64,000 nucleotides of DNA from an uncultured Desulfovibrio sp. (GCA_910587035.1 CAJUMQ010000004.1:62001-126000), one strand, 5' to 3'. Shown: positions 34,657 to 43,724, counted from the stretch's first letter. Notes: generated by a model from the letters alone, not told the origin. Numbers and translations: made by a program.

Positions 34657-35457
34657 TTAATTTTCCAGCGGTGTTCTGGCGACCACCAGCGCATACACGG
34701 CCTTTGCGCCGGCATTGAGCAGGGTATCGGTTGCGGATGCCAGTGTGCTGCCTGTTGTCATGACATCATCCAGCAGCCAGACTGTCTTTGACGCAACCAA
34801 TGGGGATGCAGTAAAGGCATTGCGCAAATTGGCCTTGCGTTCAGCCACACCCAGCCCCTCCTGTGGCAGACCTGCCCTGGTGCGCAAAAGCAGATCGTAA
34901 CGCAGGTGAATTCGGCTTAGTCTGGCGAAGGTGGCGGCTATCAGACAGGCCTGATTATAGCCCCTGCGGAAAAGATGAGTCGGATACTGGGGTATGGGCA
35001 CAATGACATCAGGGGCTGGCAGACAGGCGCAGGCACGCATGAGAAAATCGGCGAACAGGTGCCTTATATGCAGGGCCTTCTTGAATTTCAAGGCCAGGCA
35101 CATATCACGCAATGGCCCACTATACAGGCCATAATAGGCCGTGCCCTGCCATAAGGGCATTTTTCTGGCGCATTGGGCGCATAGGGGCTTGAGGGCGCCC
35201 ACCCGCGCCGAAGTATTGAAAAACCAGCTGTTTTCCATCCCCACAGGCAAACCACAGCCGGCGCATCTGTATCCATTGTACGGTGCAAGGGCCTGCTGGC
35301 ATTTCTGGCAGAGCAGCAAGGTTGGCAGACTGTACGCTTTCGGCAGTGAGGACGGAAAGAACAGGTCACCGCAATAAAAACAGCGGCGCTGGCCAAAGCC
35401 AAGCCTTTCGAGCAGGGTGCGCCACTCCCGCAATCTCCAGCCGGCTTGCGCCATCAT
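34657..35457 (-). CDS. comF: ComF-family phosphoribosyltransferase-like protein
   Basis: 266 residues. Three CxxC zinc-type pairs at the N terminus (CFYC, CQKC, CAGC, CAQC) precede a type I phosphoribosyltransferase fold with VIVPIPQYPTHLFRRGYNQA (about 157) and the PRPP-binding loop VWLLDDVMTTGSTLASA (about 227). ComF proteins are linked to DNA uptake in competent bacteria, but many non-competent species keep them. Its ATG overlaps the stop of the upstream flavoprotein gene by 4 bases. Confidence 0.87.
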   Translation of the reverse strand: MMAQAGWRLREWRTLLERLGFGQRRCFYCGDLFFPSSLPKAYSLPTLLLCQKCQQALAPYNGYRCAGCGLPVGMENSWFFNTSARVGALKPLCAQCARKMPLWQGTAYYGLYSGPLRDMCLALKFKKALHIRHLFADFLMRACACLPAPDVIVPIPQYPTHLFRRGYNQACLIAATFARLSRIHLRYDLLLRTRAGLPQEGLGVAERKANLRNAFTASPLVASKTVWLLDDVMTTGSTLASATDTLLNAGAKAVYALVVARTPLEN

Positions 35458-36059
35458 TGCCCGGGCATCCGGGAACTTCCGGAGCCATATAGCCGTCCCA
35501 ATGCCTGCAGCTCCAGGGCAATATCCGGCCTGGCATCCAGATCTTCATGGCTGTCTAGCCCGCGCCAGACACGCTGTTCAACAATTTCTGCGCCCATGGC
35601 CCGGAAAAACCAGCGCAGACTCAAGAGGGCGCCATCAAAAAGCCTGTCGCCCTTTTTTCTGCCTGCGGCCAGCAGCACGATAACCGGCTTCACATTTGCC
35701 GTTTCGGGCCGCCCCCTGGCATAAAAACGCTGCCCCCTGTCCACAAGAGCCTTAAAATGCGCCGGAATATGGTAGAAATATATGGGTGATGCCACAACAA
35801 GCAGCTGGCAGCTCCCAATGAGGGAAAATATTTTTTCCGCATCATCGCCGGGGGCGGCCAATGCGCATGCATGGGGCGGCAATGCGCAGGCGCCACAACC
35901 ATTGCAGGGCGCAATGGAGCAGTCCCGCAATGGGGCGGTGGCGGTCTCTGCTCCCGCCTGGGCTGCTCCGGCCAGGAAGGCACCGGCAAGCCTGTCCGTC
36001 ACCCCCCAGGCCCTGGGGCTGGCAGGCAGCGCAAGAATCAAATCACAAACTCGCCGCAA
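35454..36059 (-). CDS. Flavodoxin-like NAD(P)H-dependent oxidoreductase
   Basis: 201 residues, NADPH-dependent FMN reductase / iron-sulfur flavoprotein type. Seen are the phosphate-loop region LALPASPRAWGVTDRLAGAFL (about 9-29), a Cys motif CNGCGAC (about 52-58) where many relatives have CxxCxxC, and LLVVASPIYFYHIPAHFKALVDR, the strand and loop that hold FMN. It overlaps the metallo-hydrolase upstream by 22 bases and comF downstream by 4. The Cys motif may be redox active; no partner can be named. Confidence 0.75.
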   Translation of the reverse strand: MRRVCDLILALPASPRAWGVTDRLAGAFLAGAAQAGAETATAPLRDCSIAPCNGCGACALPPHACALAAPGDDAEKIFSLIGSCQLLVVASPIYFYHIPAHFKALVDRGQRFYARGRPETANVKPVIVLLAAGRKKGDRLFDGALLSLRWFFRAMGAEIVEQRVWRGLDSHEDLDARPDIALELQALGRLYGSGSSRMPGQ

Positions 36060-36664
36060 AAGGGATTATGCGCCTTCTCATCCCCAATGGTGGTTTCCGG
36101 ACCATGGCCCGGATAGACCCTTGTGTCATCGGGCAGCGTGAAAAGTTTTTCATGAATTGAGCGCAAAAGGGTTTGGTGATTGCCGCCGGGGAAATCAGTG
36201 CGGCCCAGGGAGCGGTAGAACAGTGCATCGCCCGTGAATACTGATTTAAGCGCCGGGAAATACAGGGATACACCACCTGGCGTATGCCCCGGAGTCTCCA
36301 GCACAAGACATTCCAGACCAGCAAATTCAGTTTTGCCGATGGTCAGAGGCTGGGCCTGAAACGGTTTTACAGGAGGCATGCCCCAGATGCCGCCGCGGCC
36401 GGATTCCGTATCCGCGATGACGTCATCAGCCGCTGGCGTGTAAACTGGAGCTGCGGTGGCTTCGGCAAGATCGGCAACTCCATAGACATGGTCAAAATGC
36501 CTGTGGGTAAGACAGATGGCAACCAGCTCGAGATTGTTGCCCTTCAGATATTCCAGAATGGGGGCGGGATCTCCGCCAACATCAATGGCGATGGCCTTGC
36601 CGCCATTATCAGCTATATAGCTGTTGGTGCTGAGGGGGCCAATGGGAAATGTTGCTATGGACAT
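36038..36664 (-). CDS. Metallo-beta-lactamase-fold hydrolase, glyoxalase II-like
   Basis: 208 residues, class with LTHRHFDHVYG (HxHxDH, residues about 52-60), HTPGGVSLYFP, FTGDALFYRSLGRTD and GHGPETTIGDEKAHNPF. All the metal ligands of a dinuclear site can be seen. The short form, without the C-terminal glutathione-binding helices of classical GloB, suggests a thioester or persulfide hydrolase rather than true glyoxalase II. It heads a three-gene overlapping unit (hydrolase, flavoprotein, comF). Confidence 0.85.
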   Translation of the reverse strand: MSIATFPIGPLSTNSYIADNGGKAIAIDVGGDPAPILEYLKGNNLELVAICLTHRHFDHVYGVADLAEATAAPVYTPAADDVIADTESGRGGIWGMPPVKPFQAQPLTIGKTEFAGLECLVLETPGHTPGGVSLYFPALKSVFTGDALFYRSLGRTDFPGGNHQTLLRSIHEKLFTLPDDTRVYPGHGPETTIGDEKAHNPFCGEFVI

Positions 36665-36709
36665 ATTGCCATCCTTTTTGTGATAAATTGCTGACTTGCA
36701 AAATAATTA

Positions 36710-36852
36710 GAGCATTTATCAGTTGAAACGCGTAGAGCGTTTCAACCATGCGCGCTGGCGTTTTGCGGAACAATTCAATTTTCCGCACACTTTTGCGCGG
36801 ACGCTTCAGATGAAGCTCCTCGCGTTTGCCTATTTTCAATCGGCAAATGCTC
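36710..36852 (+). mobile_element. R1 MITE-like element, copy 3 (best preserved)
   Basis: 143 bases bounded by exact 8-bp inverted repeats GAGCATTT (36710) and AAATGCTC (36852), each flanked by TA (36708-36709 and 36853-36854), the pattern of IS630/Tc1-mariner-type miniature elements duplicating TA. Internal hairpin GAAACGCGTAGAGCGTTTC. No open frame. The TA plus first G of the element, read on the minus strand, is the stop codon TAG of gph. It fills most of the gap between the hydrolase and gph. Confidence 0.78.
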
Positions 36853-37508
36853 TAGCGGCACAGGCTTTCGAACATGCCTGGCAGCTCTGCCGGCTCCTGA
36901 AAGACATAATCCGCGCCGGCGCGCACCAGCTCGGCCTCACCACGAAACCCCCAGGCTGCGCCAATGGCCTTGAGCCCGGCATTATGCGCTGTGATGACAT
37001 CGACATCGCTGTCGCCGCAATACAATGCCTCTTTGGCCTTTAGCTGCCCCAGCATCCCTTTCAGGGCTGTGGGATCAGGTTTGAGGGGCACGCCAGGCCT
37101 CGCACCATGCACATGGGCAAAGGGAATGTCCGGGAAAAAGCGTTTGATCAAAACCAGGCTGAGATTATCCGGCTTGTTGGAAAGCACAGCCAGGATGACG
37201 CCATCTGCTGCCAGACGCCGGAGCGTGTCCATCATTCCCGGATAGGGTTTTGTGGCATCGGCCATGTGGGCCGCATAAAATTCACGGGCAATGGCCACAC
37301 AGGCCTCCCTTTCATGCTGGTCAATATCCCTGTCCGGGGGCAGCGCCCGCTCCACAAGTATTGTAAAGCCATTGCCCACCATTTGTCTGTAGGCCTGCAG
37401 GGGATGGGTGGGGAACCCTTTTTCCTCAAGCATATGGTTGCAGGCGTTGCCGATATCGGCAAGGGAATCAAGCAAAGTGCCATCCAGATCAAAAACAAGG
37501 GCTCTCAT
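36852..37508 (-). CDS. gph: Phosphoglycolate phosphatase-like HAD hydrolase
   Basis: 218 residues from ATG 37508, set by GGAGGAG 3-5 bases upstream. HAD motifs: FDLDGTLLDS (nucleophile and acid Asp), LAVLSNKPD (motif II Ser), LKPDPT (motif III Lys) and CGDSDVDVITAHNAG (motif IV). The alpha-helical cap and the 'GFPTHPLQAYRQMVGNG' block match Gph, which clears 2-phosphoglycolate arising from DNA repair. The stop codon is formed at the boundary of the R1 repeat. Divergent from the GGDEF/TPR gene with only 83 bases between. Confidence 0.87.
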   Translation of the reverse strand: MRALVFDLDGTLLDSLADIGNACNHMLEEKGFPTHPLQAYRQMVGNGFTILVERALPPDRDIDQHEREACVAIAREFYAAHMADATKPYPGMMDTLRRLAADGVILAVLSNKPDNLSLVLIKRFFPDIPFAHVHGARPGVPLKPDPTALKGMLGQLKAKEALYCGDSDVDVITAHNAGLKAIGAAWGFRGEAELVRAGADYVFQEPAELPGMFESLCR

Positions 37509-37548
37509 AGCCTCCTCCGATATTCGCAACATTATAGATATATTTTAA

Positions 37549-37566
37549 ATATTGTCTGGACAATAT
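37549..37566. promoter_or_regulatory. Palindrome in the divergent gph promoter region
   Basis: Perfect 8-bp arms ATATTGTC / GACAATAT with a TG centre, between gph and the GGDEF/TPR gene (26 bases before the latter). The position in a short divergent gap suggests an operator. The half-site TGGACAAT also occurs before uvrC, possibly by chance. Confidence 0.4.
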
Positions 37567-37591
37567 CAACAGCGCCAATTAACTTCTGCCA

Positions 37592-39949
37592 ATGCAAACA
37601 TATAAAGACAGACTGTTTCTTTCGCAAGCCGATATTTCTGGCATGGAGGAGATTTTGCGGCAGCAGATGCGCCGTTTCCTCAACTTTGGCTCCCTGGCCA
37701 TATATTTCCCCGAGGGGGATGTGGAAAGGGAGCCATCCCTACTGGCTGCCGAGAAGAGGCTGCTTTTGCCCCTGATACACAACGACACATTTTTGGGCAT
37801 GGCGGTGCTGGATGATGTCAGCGTGCGCGACACCAAAAAGGTCATGGCCATTCTGCCCGGCATTACCTCGGCCTGTCTTGAAATGCTGGCATTGCGCAGG
37901 GCCCTTGATCACCACAAGACAACATCGCTTCTGACAGAGGAGGCGCTGTTCGCAAAAATGGAGGATGAAGTCAATGGTCTGCGCGAGCTGCTGCAGGATC
38001 CGGGGCGCAGCTCAAGCCCGCTATACCGCATCTGCTTTGGCATGATCGTTATAGGCTGGCATGACGCCAGACATATTGCCAACAAATATGACTACAATCT
38101 GACCGCCCGCATTTTTTCCGACCTGGCCAAAAGGCTGGCGCAAATATTGCCATCCGGGGTTATGGGCGCGCCTCTTGGCGTCTACGAAGGCAGACACGAG
38201 TTTGGTCTGCTCTTCACGGCAACCGGCAGGCAGGCCTGCCAGAGGCTGGCGCGCAAAATTGTGGAGGAGCTGGAGCATCTGACCTTTTCCGATGCCCTTT
38301 CGCGCAGCCGCATCCGCGTAACCCTTCATGCCGGCCATGCGCTGTATCCCCAGGACATGGCTGGCGGCGAGCTTAGGCTGCCGATTTTTGAGCAGGCCAT
38401 GCGCCTGAGAGATCGCGCCAGATATGCCAGCCGCATTGCGGCATCCTTGCGTGCCACTGGCCTGGCGGACAGGACCCTCTCCTTTGCAGGCATTCTGCAG
38501 AATGGCGGTCGGGTGCTGGAGGAGCTTGGCGGCGGCAGGCTGCGTGTAAATCTGGGGCTGGCAGCCAATGCGCGGGAGGGCATGCGTTTTAATGTGCATC
38601 CGCCCCAGGGTGGCGAAAGCATCGGCCAGCTTGTGCTGCTTGAGGCTGGACCACGCGATTCCGTGGCTGAAACACTGTTTGTGGTCGACGCCACACGCCA
38701 TCCCATGCCCGGCGATCAATTGCGGCCAGGCAGACAGGACGTGGAAGACGCGCTGTGGAGTGCGGAGATGCCTGCCGGCGAAAAGGATGCCGGCCCCATT
38801 CTTGGCCATGGCAGCTTTATCACCGCATTTGCCGCAGCCAGCCGCAACTTGCGCGGTTTTGTCCTTGGCATGGCGAGAATCAATACTACCCACCCGGAAT
38901 CCGCCACGGCAAAAGAGGATTTTTTACATAAATTGCAATCCCTGGTGCTGGAGGAGGCCAAAACCTGCGCCACCATGTTTTTTGCTGGCAACTATGGCAG
39001 TAATGACCTTGCCTTTTTCCATGCCCATGCCGATATCTCCAGCATCAAAGGCTTTTATGAAAAACTCCATGCCACTGCCGCGCAATGCGGGCTGGGCATG
39101 GCCAGCGGCCTCTTTAAATGGCCATTCCTGGATTATACCAGGGCGGAAAGCGAGGCATGCGCTCTCAAGGCGCTTGAATATGCAATTCTGCTGCCGGAGC
39201 CGCATATTGGCCTGTTTGATTCCCTTGCTCTCAATATCAGCGCGGATCGCATCTATAGTCTGGGTGATGCCTTTGGCGCCATTGAGGAATATAAAAGAGC
39301 GCTCCTGGCCGATTCCAGCAATGCCACGGCGCGCAATTCCCTGGGAGTCTGCCTGGCAGGCCTGGGTAAAATGGAGGAGGCCAAAAAGCAGTTTGAAAAA
39401 GCCCTGGCTGATTGCCAGAATGACGCGCTACGGGCAAAAATATGCTATAATATTGGGACATTATGTCAAAAACAGGGGGATAATCGCCGGGCGCGCCTGT
39501 TTTATCGGCGCAGTATTAAGTTTGACGGGACCCATCTGTTTGCCTGGCTTAGACTGGGACAGCTCAGCGAGCAGAAGGGTCGCAAAAGCGAGGCCAGGGG
39601 ATTTTATGAAAAAGCGGCAGCCCTGGCCGGCGGTGATGTGGAGCTGGCCAATCTTGCCCAAAGGCAGCTGGCCCGCATTGAGGCCATGAGCAATGGTCCG
39701 GATGCCGCCAGCGACATATTGCATGACTCGCTGCTGCGCGACCCCGCCGATGCGGCATCCATCGTCCTGCTCGCCCGCATCTATCTTGAGAGCGGGGGCG
39801 ATGCTGCCCTTGCTGAAACTCTGGCCCGGCGCAGCGCCAACCTCAATGGGAGCGCCGAAGCCTGGGAAACCCTCAGCAGAGCCCTGGCCGCCCAGGGGCG
39901 CGCGGAGGAGGCTGAGGAAGCCATGGCCAGGAGCAAGGGCAAAATTTAA
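37592..39949 (+). CDS. Multi-domain protein: GAF-like, degenerate GGDEF-like and TPR
   Basis: 785 residues, cytoplasmic (no signal or membrane helix). About 1-110 looks GAF-like (FGSLAIYFPEG, LPLIHNDTFLGMAVLDD). About 135-290 has the shape of a diguanylate cyclase domain (DARHIANKYDYNLTARIFSDLAKRL, then EGRHEFGLLF in place of GGDEF) and a second similar stretch is at about 440-545; neither has a working GGDEF motif, so catalysis is unlikely. The C terminus (about 555-785) is built of TPR units (GDAFGAIEEYKRALLADSSN, ARNSLGVCLAGLGKMEEAKKQFEKALAD). A signalling or scaffold role is likely; it cannot be named. No ribosome-binding site is evident at this ATG. Confidence 0.7.
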   Translation: MQTYKDRLFLSQADISGMEEILRQQMRRFLNFGSLAIYFPEGDVEREPSLLAAEKRLLLPLIHNDTFLGMAVLDDVSVRDTKKVMAILPGITSACLEMLALRRALDHHKTTSLLTEEALFAKMEDEVNGLRELLQDPGRSSSPLYRICFGMIVIGWHDARHIANKYDYNLTARIFSDLAKRLAQILPSGVMGAPLGVYEGRHEFGLLFTATGRQACQRLARKIVEELEHLTFSDALSRSRIRVTLHAGHALYPQDMAGGELRLPIFEQAMRLRDRARYASRIAASLRATGLADRTLSFAGILQNGGRVLEELGGGRLRVNLGLAANAREGMRFNVHPPQGGESIGQLVLLEAGPRDSVAETLFVVDATRHPMPGDQLRPGRQDVEDALWSAEMPAGEKDAGPILGHGSFITAFAAASRNLRGFVLGMARINTTHPESATAKEDFLHKLQSLVLEEAKTCATMFFAGNYGSNDLAFFHAHADISSIKGFYEKLHATAAQCGLGMASGLFKWPFLDYTRAESEACALKALEYAILLPEPHIGLFDSLALNISADRIYSLGDAFGAIEEYKRALLADSSNATARNSLGVCLAGLGKMEEAKKQFEKALADCQNDALRAKICYNIGTLCQKQGDNRRARLFYRRSIKFDGTHLFAWLRLGQLSEQKGRKSEARGFYEKAAALAGGDVELANLAQRQLARIEAMSNGPDAASDILHDSLLRDPADAASIVLLARIYLESGGDAALAETLARRSANLNGSAEAWETLSRALAAQGRAEEAEEAMARSKGKI

Positions 39950-40142
39950 CAGCAAACCGGTTGCACGGGTTACATTATTGCCTTGGTAATAATCCAAAAA
40001 GACAGATTACAAAAAAATTTTTGCTTGATTCCCTCGATTACTTAATTTTACAGTCCGCAAAAGATAGACTCCACAGCGCCCAGGGGGATGGGCGGAAAGT
40101 GAATGCAAAATTTTGCTCAACATTTAACTTCAAGGGGGACCT

Positions 40143-40706
40143 ATGGGGCTTTTTGACAGGGTGAAAACCACTGCGAGTGGCATTGGCAATTCAGTGGCCA
40201 AAACCAGCGGCCAACTATTGGGCAAAGCCACTGTGGAAGTTAAGGAAAACGCAAAAATTGCTGCGGTTAAAGCCGATATTTCAGCGATAGAAGCAGAAAT
40301 TGACGTCTGCTACACAGCCATTGGCCGCGCATATGTGGAAACTGCTTTAAAGGGCGGAGAAATATGCGACATAGGTTGCGCCCAGACATTAAAATTATTA
40401 GAGCCCAAACTGGAAAAAAAGATCGTATTGGAAAAAGAACTTGCTGAACTGGAAAAAAATCTTGTCAATTCACAAATCATGCAGGAGCGTCATTTAATTC
40501 AGCAAGAAATAGATGAAGCAAAGGCAAAATTGGACAAGGCAAAAAATATAGGCGCGCTGGATGAGAATGAATACCAGCAACTTTTGTCAAAAGAAATGAA
40601 AAAGCTGGAATATTTTGATGATATTCGCAAAATCAAACAGCAAAAGGAACTGGGGCTTATAAGCGAAGAGGAAATGAAAATTAAAATTGCAGCAATTTTG
40701 GATTAA
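40143..40706 (+). CDS. Coiled-coil protein with SHOCT-like C terminus
   Basis: 187 residues, highly charged and helical: an N-terminal MGLFDRVKTTASGIGNSVAKTSG segment, a middle containing one Cys pair (CYTAIGRAY..., EICDIGC), a long coiled coil (about 90-165) and a closing KQQKELGLISEEEMKIKIAAIL, which resembles the short SHOCT oligomerisation motif ('L...G.IT.EE....K'). The gene is noticeably richer in A+T than its neighbours (codons AAA, GAA, ATT dominate), hinting at recent acquisition. Has GGGGGA ribosome-binding site and its own strong terminator. Function unknown. Confidence 0.7.
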   Translation: MGLFDRVKTTASGIGNSVAKTSGQLLGKATVEVKENAKIAAVKADISAIEAEIDVCYTAIGRAYVETALKGGEICDIGCAQTLKLLEPKLEKKIVLEKELAELEKNLVNSQIMQERHLIQQEIDEAKAKLDKAKNIGALDENEYQQLLSKEMKKLEYFDDIRKIKQQKELGLISEEEMKIKIAAILD

Positions 40707-40735
40707 ATGCCGTAGCAACGGCAACTTTTAATCTG

Positions 40736-40773
40736 AAACCGCCTCCAGTGGCTTGGCACTGGAGGCGGTTTTT
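40736..40773 (+). terminator. Strong rho-independent terminator
   Basis: Perfect 15-bp stem, left arm 40736-40750 and right arm 40757-40771, six-base loop GCTTGG, followed by a T run to 40773. It terminates the coiled-coil gene and may also serve the convergent dapB. Confidence 0.93.
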
Positions 40774-40826
40774 ATGTGGACACGATGCAAGGACTTGTCA
40801 TATGCAGCCCTGCCAGATTTTCGCCC

Positions 40827-41630
40827 CTATATCTTCTCAAGACCCAATACATCAGTCATGGCATACAGTCCGGGCTGCTTCCCGCAAATCCAGACAGCGG
40901 CCCGCAGGGCGCCCCTGGCAAAATTTTCGCGGGATTCCGCCTGGTGGGTAACGGATATTATTTCGCCTGGCCCAAGAAAATAGCTTGTATGTATGCCCAC
41001 CACATCGCCTCCGCGCAGGGCCTGGATGCCGATTTCCCGGTCCGGCCGCTCGCCTGTCAGGCCATTGCGGCAGGAATTGCGGCAGTCCTCAAGCTGCCAG
41101 CCTCTGGCCCTGGCCAGGGCATCACCCAGCATAAGCGCTGTGCCGCTCGGTGCATCCTTCTTGCGCCTGTGATGCACCTCCGCGATTTCAATGTCATAGG
41201 CCGGCCCAAGAGCCCTGGCCATTGCCGGCAGTATCGCCATAAGCACATTTACGCCCACGCTCATATTTGCGGACCACATAATGGGGGTACTGGCGGCCAG
41301 CTGGCGCAGTCTTTCCTGCTGGCTGGCATCAAGTCCGGTGGTGCCTATCACCATTGGCAGTTTCCTCTCCGCAGCAACTGAGGCGGCGGCCATACTGGCC
41401 TGAGGTGAAGAAAAATCAATTACAACCACATTGCCGGAGAGTGGCCGCAATTTTTCAAGACTGTCCGCCACCGGGCAGCCCTGCTGCTCCAGCGCGGCAT
41501 GCGTCTCCGCCCTGTCAACAAGGCCGGCAAGCCGCAAATCCTGAGCCTCCCGTACGAGCGAGGTGATGGTTTTTCCCATTCTGCCATTGGCGCCAAGAAC
41601 AATAATACCCAAAGATTCACTTGCAGACAT
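40827..41630 (-). CDS. dapB: 4-hydroxy-tetrahydrodipicolinate reductase
   Basis: NAD(P)H-dependent step of lysine/diaminopimelate synthesis. 267 residues: dinucleotide loop GANGRMGKTI (about 13), VVIDFSSPQA, GTTGL, and the catalytic signature EVHHRRKKDAPSGTA (His-His, Lys and the substrate PSGTA loop, about 150). Length typical. The ATG lies immediately after the ligA stop, so dapB is the last gene of a uvrB-ligA-dapB unit on the minus strand. Confidence 0.95.
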   Translation of the reverse strand: MSASESLGIIVLGANGRMGKTITSLVREAQDLRLAGLVDRAETHAALEQQGCPVADSLEKLRPLSGNVVVIDFSSPQASMAAASVAAERKLPMVIGTTGLDASQQERLRQLAASTPIMWSANMSVGVNVLMAILPAMARALGPAYDIEIAEVHHRRKKDAPSGTALMLGDALARARGWQLEDCRNSCRNGLTGERPDREIGIQALRGGDVVGIHTSYFLGPGEIISVTHQAESRENFARGALRAAVWICGKQPGLYAMTDVLGLEKI

Positions 41631-43724
41631 TCAGGACTCACTTTCAGAGATGTTTATGCCGCTATCGGCAAGAAGTTCAAGAAACTGTTTTTCATCCAGA
41701 ACAGGGATATTGTTTTTTTGAGCCTTTTCCAGCTTTGAGCCGGGATTTTCCCCGGCCACCAGATAGTCCAGCCCCTTGCCGAAGCTGTTTTTTATAATCG
41801 CGCCGGCTTTTGCCGCCATCTGCTGCATAACAGGCCGCGCCTGCGTGAGGGTGCCGGTGAAAAGCATGGATTTTCCGGCCAGGGGGCCGGAAGCCTTCCG
41901 GAGCGCCTCTCCACGCACAGGCCAGACGCCCTCGCTGCGCAGATGTTCCAGCACAGCCAGATTTGCCGGTGTCTCAAAAAAGAAGCGGATGGCGGCTGCC
42001 ACCTCCGGGCCTATATCCTTTATCGCCATCAATCTTTCCGTGTCGGCGGCGGCAAGTTCATCGAGATCATTAAAATTTTCAGCCAGGACGCGAGCGGTTT
42101 CCGCGCCCACGTGACGAATACCAAGGGCGCCAATAAGTTTTGGCAGGGTCACCCTTGTTTTTGCCTCATCAAGTGCTGCCACAAATTTGGCTGCCAGTTT
42201 TTCGCCCATGCGCTCGAATTTGAGCAGTTCCGGCACTGTCAGGCGAAAAAGGTCGGCCGGAGAGCTGGCCACACCAGCCGCGACAAGCTGCTCAATCCAT
42301 TTTTCACCCAGCCCCTGAATATCCAGGCCACTCTTGGATACAAAATGCAGCATTGACCTAAGGCGCCTGGCCGGACAGGCCAGATTGTCGCATCTCCATA
42401 CGGACTCGTCCGGCTCGCGATGGACTGGCTGTCCACATGCTGGACAGGTTTTGGGAAATTCGTACGGCTTGCTGTCCGCAGGTCTTTTATCGGGCAGCAT
42501 ACCAGTTATTTCGGGTATGACATCGCCAGCCCTTTGCACCCTGACAGTATCGCCCACCCGCAGATCCAGGGCCTTGATCTCATCCTCATTATGCAGGGTT
42601 GCGCGGGAGACCATCACCCCGCCAACAGGCACAGGCTCCAGAATCGCCACAGGGGTGAGTGCGCCGGTGCGCCCCACCTGCACTTCAATTTCTTTTAAAA
42701 CTGTTTCAGCCTGGATTGCGGGAAACTTGAAGGCCACAGCGAATCGCGGAGCCCTGGCCGTGAAGCCCAGCAGCTCCTGACCCGCAAGACTATCCAGCTT
42801 GGCCACAACGCCATCGATCTCCATGGGAAAGCCGGAGCGCCGCAGTCTTGCCCACTCCACATATTCCTCCACAGCTCCGGAGCCGTGGCACAGTCTGCCC
42901 TGAGGTGGCGTGGCGAATCCAAAGGCTTCCAGCATGGCCATGGCGCTTGATTGCGTTTCGCAGGCAGCCATGGCACCCCAGTCCACAACCCCCAGACTGT
43001 AGGCCATAAAACGCAGGGGCCTGGAACGGGTCACGGATATATCCAGCTGGCGCATGGCACCGGCCGCGGCATTGCGCGGGTTGGCGAACAGGCGCTCGCC
43101 ATTTTGCTGGCGCAGGGAGTTGAGCGCGGCAAAGTCCTCCTTGAAAATCACCACCTCGCCGCGCACTTCAAGATATGCCGGAAAGGGTCCCTGGCCGCGT
43201 AGCGACAGGGGCAGGTTGCGAATGGTCCTGGCGGCTTCGGTGACAATCTCGCCGGTCTCGCCATCTCCACGGGTCAATGCCTGGGTGAGAACGCCATTGG
43301 CATAGGACATTTCCATTGCCAGTCCATCCAGCTTGGGATCGCACCAGAAATCCGTCTTCATGCGCCCCTGGCCGCGATCATCCCAGGCTCTTTCCATACG
43401 TTCCAGAAAGGCAAGCCATTCCTCTGGAGAAAAAACATTGTCCAGCCCGTACATCCTGCGCTGATGCCGCTTTTTTTCCAGGCCGTCCAGCAGGGAGCCG
43501 CCAATGCGTCTTGTGGGAGAGTCCTGCGCTCTCAATTCGGGCCAGTTTTCCTCGATATCCAGCAGCTCCGCAAACAGGGCATCATATTCCTCATCGGAAA
43601 TTTCCGGCGTATCCAGGGTATGATAAAGATAGTTATGGCGCGCCAGCTCATCCACCAGTTGCCTGGCCCTGTCTTTGACTGCCTGCGGCGCCTTCCCGCT
43701 GCTGCCATTGCCGACCTTTTCCAT
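41631..43724 (-). CDS. ligA: NAD-dependent DNA ligase
   Basis: Seals nicks in replication and repair. 697 residues. N-terminal Ia NMN domain with YHTLDTPEISDEEYDALF; adenylation domain with the nucleophile in KLDGLAM (about residue 113); OB fold; zinc finger CPACGQPV...CDNLACPA (about 415-440); four helix-hairpin-helix motifs; and a C-terminal BRCT domain starting GPLAGKSMLFTGTLT. Length typical. Start overlaps the uvrB stop (TGATG). Confidence 0.96.
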   Translation of the reverse strand: MEKVGNGSSGKAPQAVKDRARQLVDELARHNYLYHTLDTPEISDEEYDALFAELLDIEENWPELRAQDSPTRRIGGSLLDGLEKKRHQRRMYGLDNVFSPEEWLAFLERMERAWDDRGQGRMKTDFWCDPKLDGLAMEMSYANGVLTQALTRGDGETGEIVTEAARTIRNLPLSLRGQGPFPAYLEVRGEVVIFKEDFAALNSLRQQNGERLFANPRNAAAGAMRQLDISVTRSRPLRFMAYSLGVVDWGAMAACETQSSAMAMLEAFGFATPPQGRLCHGSGAVEEYVEWARLRRSGFPMEIDGVVAKLDSLAGQELLGFTARAPRFAVAFKFPAIQAETVLKEIEVQVGRTGALTPVAILEPVPVGGVMVSRATLHNEDEIKALDLRVGDTVRVQRAGDVIPEITGMLPDKRPADSKPYEFPKTCPACGQPVHREPDESVWRCDNLACPARRLRSMLHFVSKSGLDIQGLGEKWIEQLVAAGVASSPADLFRLTVPELLKFERMGEKLAAKFVAALDEAKTRVTLPKLIGALGIRHVGAETARVLAENFNDLDELAAADTERLMAIKDIGPEVAAAIRFFFETPANLAVLEHLRSEGVWPVRGEALRKASGPLAGKSMLFTGTLTQARPVMQQMAAKAGAIIKNSFGKGLDYLVAGENPGSKLEKAQKNNIPVLDEKQFLELLADSGINISESES

